64,000 nucleotides of DNA from a bacterium (GTDB lineage Bacteria > Acidobacteriota > Thermoanaerobaculia > Multivoradales > J023): NCBI GenBank assembly GCA_024226315.1, contig JAAELT010000497.1, positions 18,079-82,078 on the forward strand, read 5' to 3'. The position numbers and the translations under genes were made by a program. Of the stretch, positions 60,801 to 64,000 are shown one piece after another. The stretch's first letter is position 1, and each line of letters opens with the position of its first letter. The notes below the pieces were generated by a model, which was given only the letters and a program-made list of their open reading frames with translations, did not search any database and was not told the origin of the DNA.

Positions 60801-61613
60801 ATGGGAGACGGCATCTTCAACGACATCGCCGGCGCATACGCCAGCGCGACGTCCTCCTGGCTCGGCACGCTCCAGCCCCTGGCCCAGCGCCTCTTCCTGC
60901 TGCTCGCCACGATCGAGCTGATCTGGTCGGGCATCTGGTGGGCGTTCGCCACCCGCCAAGACGAGATCGTGCTTGTGCGCATCCTCAGGAAGGTCGTGAC
61001 GCTGATGTTCCTCTACACGGTGCTGCTTCTGGCTCCCACCTGGGTACCCATGATCATCGGCAGCTTTGTGCGCGCCGGCCAGGAAGCCTCGGGCTTCGAG
61101 GCCCTGGACCCATCGACCGTCGTGCAGCAGGGAATCGACGTGGCGGTCGGGATGTTCGACTCGATCGACAGCGTCCTGGCTCTGCTCGAGGCCCCCTGGT
61201 GGCTCTTCATCGCGCCGATCTTCGTGGTGCTCTCGTTCACCATCATCGCCGGCATTCTGCTGATGACCCTGATCGAGAGCTACATCGTGATCGGCGGCGG
61301 CATCCTGCTGCTCGGCTTCGCCGGCTCGCGCTGGACGGTGAGCTTCGCGGAGGGCTACCTGGTCTACGCCGTGCGGGTCGGAGTCAAGCTCTTCGTCCTG
61401 TACCTTTTGATCGGTATCGGCATGTCGTTGCCCGAGACGTGGCTGTCGGAGGAGTTCAGCCTGCTGCCCAACCCCAGACACTTCTTCGAGGTCATGGGCG
61501 GAGCCATCATCTTCGCGATGATCGTCTGGCGGGTACCGCAGTTTGCGGCCTCGATGCTCGGCAACCGTAGCGGATTCTCCATGGACCGCGCCTTCTCAGA
61601 CGACTATCACTGA
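60801..61613 (+). CDS. trbL: TrbL/VirB6-type polytopic membrane protein
   Basis: GGAG lies 9 bases before ATG 60801; the longer frame from 60576 is a shadow of the preceding gene. The 270 residues contain five to six membrane helices (LFLLLATIELIWSGIWWAF; VVTLMFLYTVLLLAPTWV; FIAPIFVVLSFTIIAGILLM; GVKLFVLYLLIGIGMSL; GGAIIFAMIVW), with the central loop usual in TrbL. It is shorter than typical TrbL because the hydrophilic C-terminal domain is absent: the protein ends soon after the last helix (MDRAFSDDYH). The expected trbF, trbG and trbI do not follow. Confidence 0.87.
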   Translation: MGDGIFNDIAGAYASATSSWLGTLQPLAQRLFLLLATIELIWSGIWWAFATRQDEIVLVRILRKVVTLMFLYTVLLLAPTWVPMIIGSFVRAGQEASGFEALDPSTVVQQGIDVAVGMFDSIDSVLALLEAPWWLFIAPIFVVLSFTIIAGILLMTLIESYIVIGGGILLLGFAGSRWTVSFAEGYLVYAVRVGVKLFVLYLLIGIGMSLPETWLSEEFSLLPNPRHFFEVMGGAIIFAMIVWRVPQFAASMLGNRSGFSMDRAFSDDYH

Positions 61614-61738
61614 GCCCAGCGTCTCGATCGGGCGCGTCCTCGCCAGCAGTTCTGGTGAAAAAGCCGGCGACGTCTTGTCGCGGCTTGCTCCTCGCCCTTG
61701 AACCCGATACCCAGCCTCCGCTCAGCCGCCCGCAGGCG

Positions 61739-61791
61739 GTGTCAAGGACGCGCCAGCGCCGCGCAGCGGTGGCGAAGCCAATCCTTGACGC
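61739..61791 (+). other. GC-rich hairpin after trbL
   Basis: GTCAAGGA (61741-61748) pairs with TCCTTGAC (61782-61789) around an inner CGCCA ... TGGCG stem. There is no T-run, so it is not a standard terminator, but it may end or process the trb transcript. I see no supportable gene in the rest of 61614-61942. Confidence 0.45.
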
Positions 61792-61942
61792 CGACGAGGA
61801 CGGCGAGATCATGTCCATCGGGATCAAGCGGAACGATTGGCTGGTCGTGGCGCAGACCCGCGCCGAGACTCGCCTGACACCGTCTGGTTTCGGTTGGATG
61901 CTATGCTCCAACGAGTTGGGGCACTTCTCCTGGAGATCGCCA

Positions 61943-62257
61943 ATGTCTGTAGCGGCCACTACCTACGAGCACATCGCTCTCGACGACGCAGGCACCCCTG
62001 TCATCGAAGGCGCGAACACCAAGGTCATCGAGATCGTCCTCCACACGCGTGCGTCCGGGATCAGCCCCGAGCAGCTCCATCTCGAGCTTCCTCACCTGAG
62101 CCTGGGCCAAATCTACTCGGCACTGGCCTACTACTGGGACCACAAGGCAGAACTCGACGCCGACATGGATCGGCGCCTCGAACGCGTCGAGCAACTGCGT
62201 CGGGAGACGCCCGAGCCACCGGTCGTAGAGCGGCTTCGGCAACTGCGCAGCTCCTGA
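61943..62257 (+). CDS. DUF433-family antitoxin
   Basis: GGAG at 61932-61935 sits 7 bases before ATG 61943; 104 residues. The DUF433 helix-turn-helix pattern is present: HIALDDAGTPVIEGANTKVI, ASGISPEQLHLELPHLSLGQ, then IYSALAYYWDHKAELDADMD. DUF433 proteins are DNA-binding antitoxins paired with PIN-like DUF5615 toxins, and exactly such a gene starts 7 bp downstream. The pair probably autoregulates through this protein. Confidence 0.85.
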   Translation: MSVAATTYEHIALDDAGTPVIEGANTKVIEIVLHTRASGISPEQLHLELPHLSLGQIYSALAYYWDHKAELDADMDRRLERVEQLRRETPEPPVVERLRQLRSS

Positions 62258-62264
62258 GGAACGG

Positions 62265-62615
62265 ATGTCAGTCCGTTTCTACGTGGACCACAACGTCCGC
62301 AGCGCGGTGGTGACCGGTCTACGGCTCCGTGATGTTGACGTCCTCACGGCGTTCGAGGACGGTGCTCACCAGATGCCCGATCCCAAGCTCCTCGACCGTG
62401 CTACCACTCTCCGGCGCGTGCTCTTCACCAACGACGACGACCTGGTGGTCGAGGCTGTTTGCCGCCAGCGAGAAGGTGTTTCCTTCGCTGGAGTCGTCTA
62501 CGTGCATCAAGAGAAGCTGGGGATCGGGGAGACAGTCGAGGACCTCGAACTCATAGCGAAGGCGACTGAGCCGGAGGAACTCGAAGGCCAGGTCTTCTAC
62601 CTACCTTTGCGCTGA
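62265..62615 (+). CDS. DUF5615 PIN-like toxin
   Basis: The 116-residue PIN-like nuclease fold shows FYVDHNVRSAVVTGLRLRDV with the first acidic site, a DVLTAFEDGAHQMPD segment, and VLFTNDDDLV with the paired Asp residues of the family. DUF5615 proteins are predicted RNases neutralised by the DUF433 protein encoded just upstream. The pair may stabilise the trb element or the island; no other partition genes are visible. Confidence 0.85.
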   Translation: MSVRFYVDHNVRSAVVTGLRLRDVDVLTAFEDGAHQMPDPKLLDRATTLRRVLFTNDDDLVVEAVCRQREGVSFAGVVYVHQEKLGIGETVEDLELIAKATEPEELEGQVFYLPLR

Positions 62616-62632
62616 TCCGACCACTCAAGCGA

Positions 62633-62955
62633 TCAAAGGCGATCCGGCCCCTCGGGCTCCACATCGGGCGCCTTCGCCAAGACGGCGAGAAGCTTTTCGC
62701 GGCTGCCGCGCCTGGCCTCCAAGCGGGACTTCGCCTCAGCGAGCGAAATCTCCGGCCCCTACTGCCGCCGCTTCTCGATCATCCGCCAGAAATCCTGGGA
62801 GCCGGCAAGCTGCAGGTCCTCCTCTTCACAGACCCGAGGCCGAAGACCACCGCGACGGGCTTGCCGTCACGGGTGATCACGACCCTTTCCTCCTGGGCGG
62901 AGTCGAGGACCCGCTGAAGATCGCGCTGGGCGTCACAGGCTGAGATGGTCTTCAT
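62633..62955 (-). pseudogene. Broken Phd/YefM-type antitoxin
   Basis: ATG 62955 reads MKTISACDAQRDLQRVLDSA, then RVVITRDGKPVAVVFGL, which is the Phd/YefM DNA-binding head. The frame then shifts after GLGS; the next frame continues EEDLQLAGSQDFWRMIEKRR, meets a TAG, and goes on as GPEISLAEAKSRLEARRG to TGA at 62633-62635. One frameshift and one internal stop make it non-functional. No RelE/Doc toxin remains beside it. Confidence 0.75.
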
Positions 62956-63032
62956 GTGGCCTCGTGGTCGCCCTGGCCGATGGCCGCCGTCTCTTGTCGC
63001 ACGTCTCTCCCGAACACCTAACCGGCTACACC

Positions 63033-63326
63033 CTAGTTGGGGTCGAGAGGCTCTACCGTTCCGTCTTTGCGCACGAAGTACCGTCCCATCCGCCCCGTCA
63101 ACGTAGCCTCCGGTGAGCAGTTGCAGATTCCGTCATGGAGCACGCTCGCACACGATTCGTCGTGCCAGGTCACCACGTCCGTGATTCTTTCGCCCCTGAG
63201 GAATTCAGAATCGATCGCCTTCAAGAGAAGCAACTTGTCGTATCCGGCGACCTGCGCGACTTCCTCATCGGTCGGCATCCCGACCTCTCCTACCCAACGC
63301 GTGTCGGTCTTTCCCGGCCACTTCAT
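63033..63326 (-). CDS. Small unknown protein
   Basis: AAGGAG lies 9 bases ahead of ATG 63326, a good ribosome site. The 97 residues have a helical N-terminal half (PTDEEVAQVAGYDKLLLLKA) and a Cys/His-containing centre (WHDESCASVLHDGICNC), then GRYFVRKDGTVEPLDPN. The CxC and nearby His could bind a metal. There is no signal peptide. Family not recognised; it seems to be an independent small gene. Confidence 0.6.
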   Translation of the reverse strand: MKWPGKTDTRWVGEVGMPTDEEVAQVAGYDKLLLLKAIDSEFLRGERITDVVTWHDESCASVLHDGICNCSPEATLTGRMGRYFVRKDGTVEPLDPN

Positions 63327-63379
63327 AAGCTACACTCCTTCCCGGCGACTCTACCGCGCGCGGCGAAGATCGCCTGCGA

Positions 63380-63631
63380 TCACGCCGGTCCCACCCGGGC
63401 GCGGCTCAGCTCGGCATGAAGCGCACCAGGAGCCAAGTCGGCGCCGTTCGGCCAGCAGATGGCGCCGAACTCGTCGATCGTCACCTCGGAGAAGAGCTCC
63501 TCGTCCTGCAGCGGCTCGAAAACCGGACCGAACAGACGCTCTGAGAGATCGATCTCACCCCGGACGCCGTCTGAGAACACCACCCGGAGGCTGTAGAGGG
63601 AAAGAGGTTCGACTCGGGTGACCTTTATCAT
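63380..63631 (-). CDS. DUF2442-family protein
   Basis: It starts at MIKVTRVEPL (ATG 63631), giving 83 residues; the 40 codons upstream are not convincing. The DUF2442 pattern is clear: YSLRVVFSDGVRGEIDLSER, then FGAICWPNGADLAPGALHAE. These small proteins are commonly encoded next to DUF4160 proteins as toxin-antitoxin-like pairs; no DUF4160 frame was found here, so it may be an orphan. Function is unproven in the family. Confidence 0.8.
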   Translation of the reverse strand: MIKVTRVEPLSLYSLRVVFSDGVRGEIDLSERLFGPVFEPLQDEELFSEVTIDEFGAICWPNGADLAPGALHAELSRARVGPA

Positions 63632-63702
63632 TCTCTTGAAGCCATGTATTCTGCAGCAACAACTCTCTATACAGCATATTATTGCGACTCTCGGAATTGA
63701 GA

Positions 63703-63999
63703 TCAACCATGTTGAATCGGTAGAGATCCCTCCCCCGACGCCCACGACCACCCCGCGCTCGCCTGAGACCGGCCCACACCGCCCCGCGCTCGCCCCGCGT
63801 CAGTGTCCTGTGTGAAGTCAAGGGGGAAGGCGTGAAGGCGCAGCAGTTCCTTCGTGCCTGAACGGCTTGTTCGAGGCTGACCGTCGTGTTTGACGACGTT
63901 GAGGGCGGCGTAGTAGAGCCAGACTCTGAGCAGTCCCGAGCCCTGGCGAGAAATCCTGGGCGTCCTATGGGTCGATTCGCCGCTTTGGAAGTACCGGAT
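63703..63999 (-). CDS. C-terminal fragment, possibly a transposase (partial)
   Basis: A minus-strand frame enters from the right edge and reads ESTHRTPRISRQGSGLLRVW, LYYAALNVVKHDGQPRTSRS and GTKELLRLHAFPLDFTQD before running through low-complexity codons to TGA 63703-63705. The S-x-x-G-x-x-x-LR ... AA pattern weakly resembles the end of IS110/IS116-type transposases. Its start is outside the window. The assignment is tentative. Confidence 0.35.
   Translation of the reverse strand: MRYFQSGESTHRTPRISRQGSGLLRVWLYYAALNVVKHDGQPRTSRSGTKELLRLHAFPLDFTQDTDAGRARGGVGRSQASAGWSWASGEGSLPIQHG
63751..63802 (+). repeat. Fragments of the dispersed element, copy E
   Basis: CCCCGCGCTCGCC occurs twice (near 63751 and 63782), the second followed by CCGCGTCA, matching the left end of copies A and B. 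The rest of the element is missing, perhaps removed by the insertion at the window edge. Confidence 0.45.
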
Positions 64000-64000
64000 A

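Overview
The window is a high-GC bacterial chromosome segment that reads almost entirely as accessory DNA: no rRNA, tRNA or core housekeeping operon was recognised. Very long secreted mosaic proteins (thrombospondin type 3, FG-GAP and DUF11 repeats), an IPTL-CTERM-like tail, a C-terminal DGFESGDTxAWS motif, a CHAT protease, and TPR and WD40 giants suggest an environmental acidobacterial-type organism (Thermoanaerobaculia-like). That placement is inference; no marker gene is present.

Layout. (1) 1-16.3 kb is a defence island. A RelE-like/UvrD helicase fusion (cut by the left edge), a DrmD-like SNF2 helicase and an Eco57I/PglX-type adenine methyltransferase form an overlapping operon that resembles part of DISARM class 1, but drmA and drmB are absent. 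An HTH-HAD regulator/phosphatase follows, then a 74-residue protein with a structured leader and a strong terminator, a roughly 550-bp array of six covarying hairpins, a translationally coupled unknown-PLD nuclease pair, and an HNH nuclease. (2) 17-26.6 kb encodes a PDZ-TPR-CHAT protease and a run of five exported or membrane proteins that includes a trypsin-like protease and an HExxH peptidase. (3) 27-36.3 kb holds two tiny Shine-Dalgarno-led ORFs, a three-gene minus-strand operon with an XRE regulator, a TPR protein and a 1896-residue PD-(D/E)xK-STAND-TM-WD40 protein that looks like an Avs-type anti-phage sensor. (4) 36.7-49 kb holds an XRE regulator, a 3743-residue secreted mosaic protein and a CBS relic. 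(5) 49.2-61.6 kb runs from a frameshifted ssb and a DUF11-repeat surface protein to a divergent BlaI-type regulator and the trbBCDEJ-K-L part of a P-type type IV secretion operon. An AGAGTTC operator occurs at all three promoter regions. (6) 61.9-64 kb has a DUF433/DUF5615 toxin-antitoxin pair, a broken Phd antitoxin, small orphan genes and a possible transposase end.

A structured element of about 115 bp occurs at 16.6, 27.4, 36.6 and 49.1 kb, with a fragment near 63.8 kb, always in the same orientation. It falls between the blocks listed above, so the region looks like cassettes of roughly 9-15 kb separated by this repeat. This element and the hairpin array at 10.9-11.5 kb are the least explained structures here, and both show stem covariation between copies.
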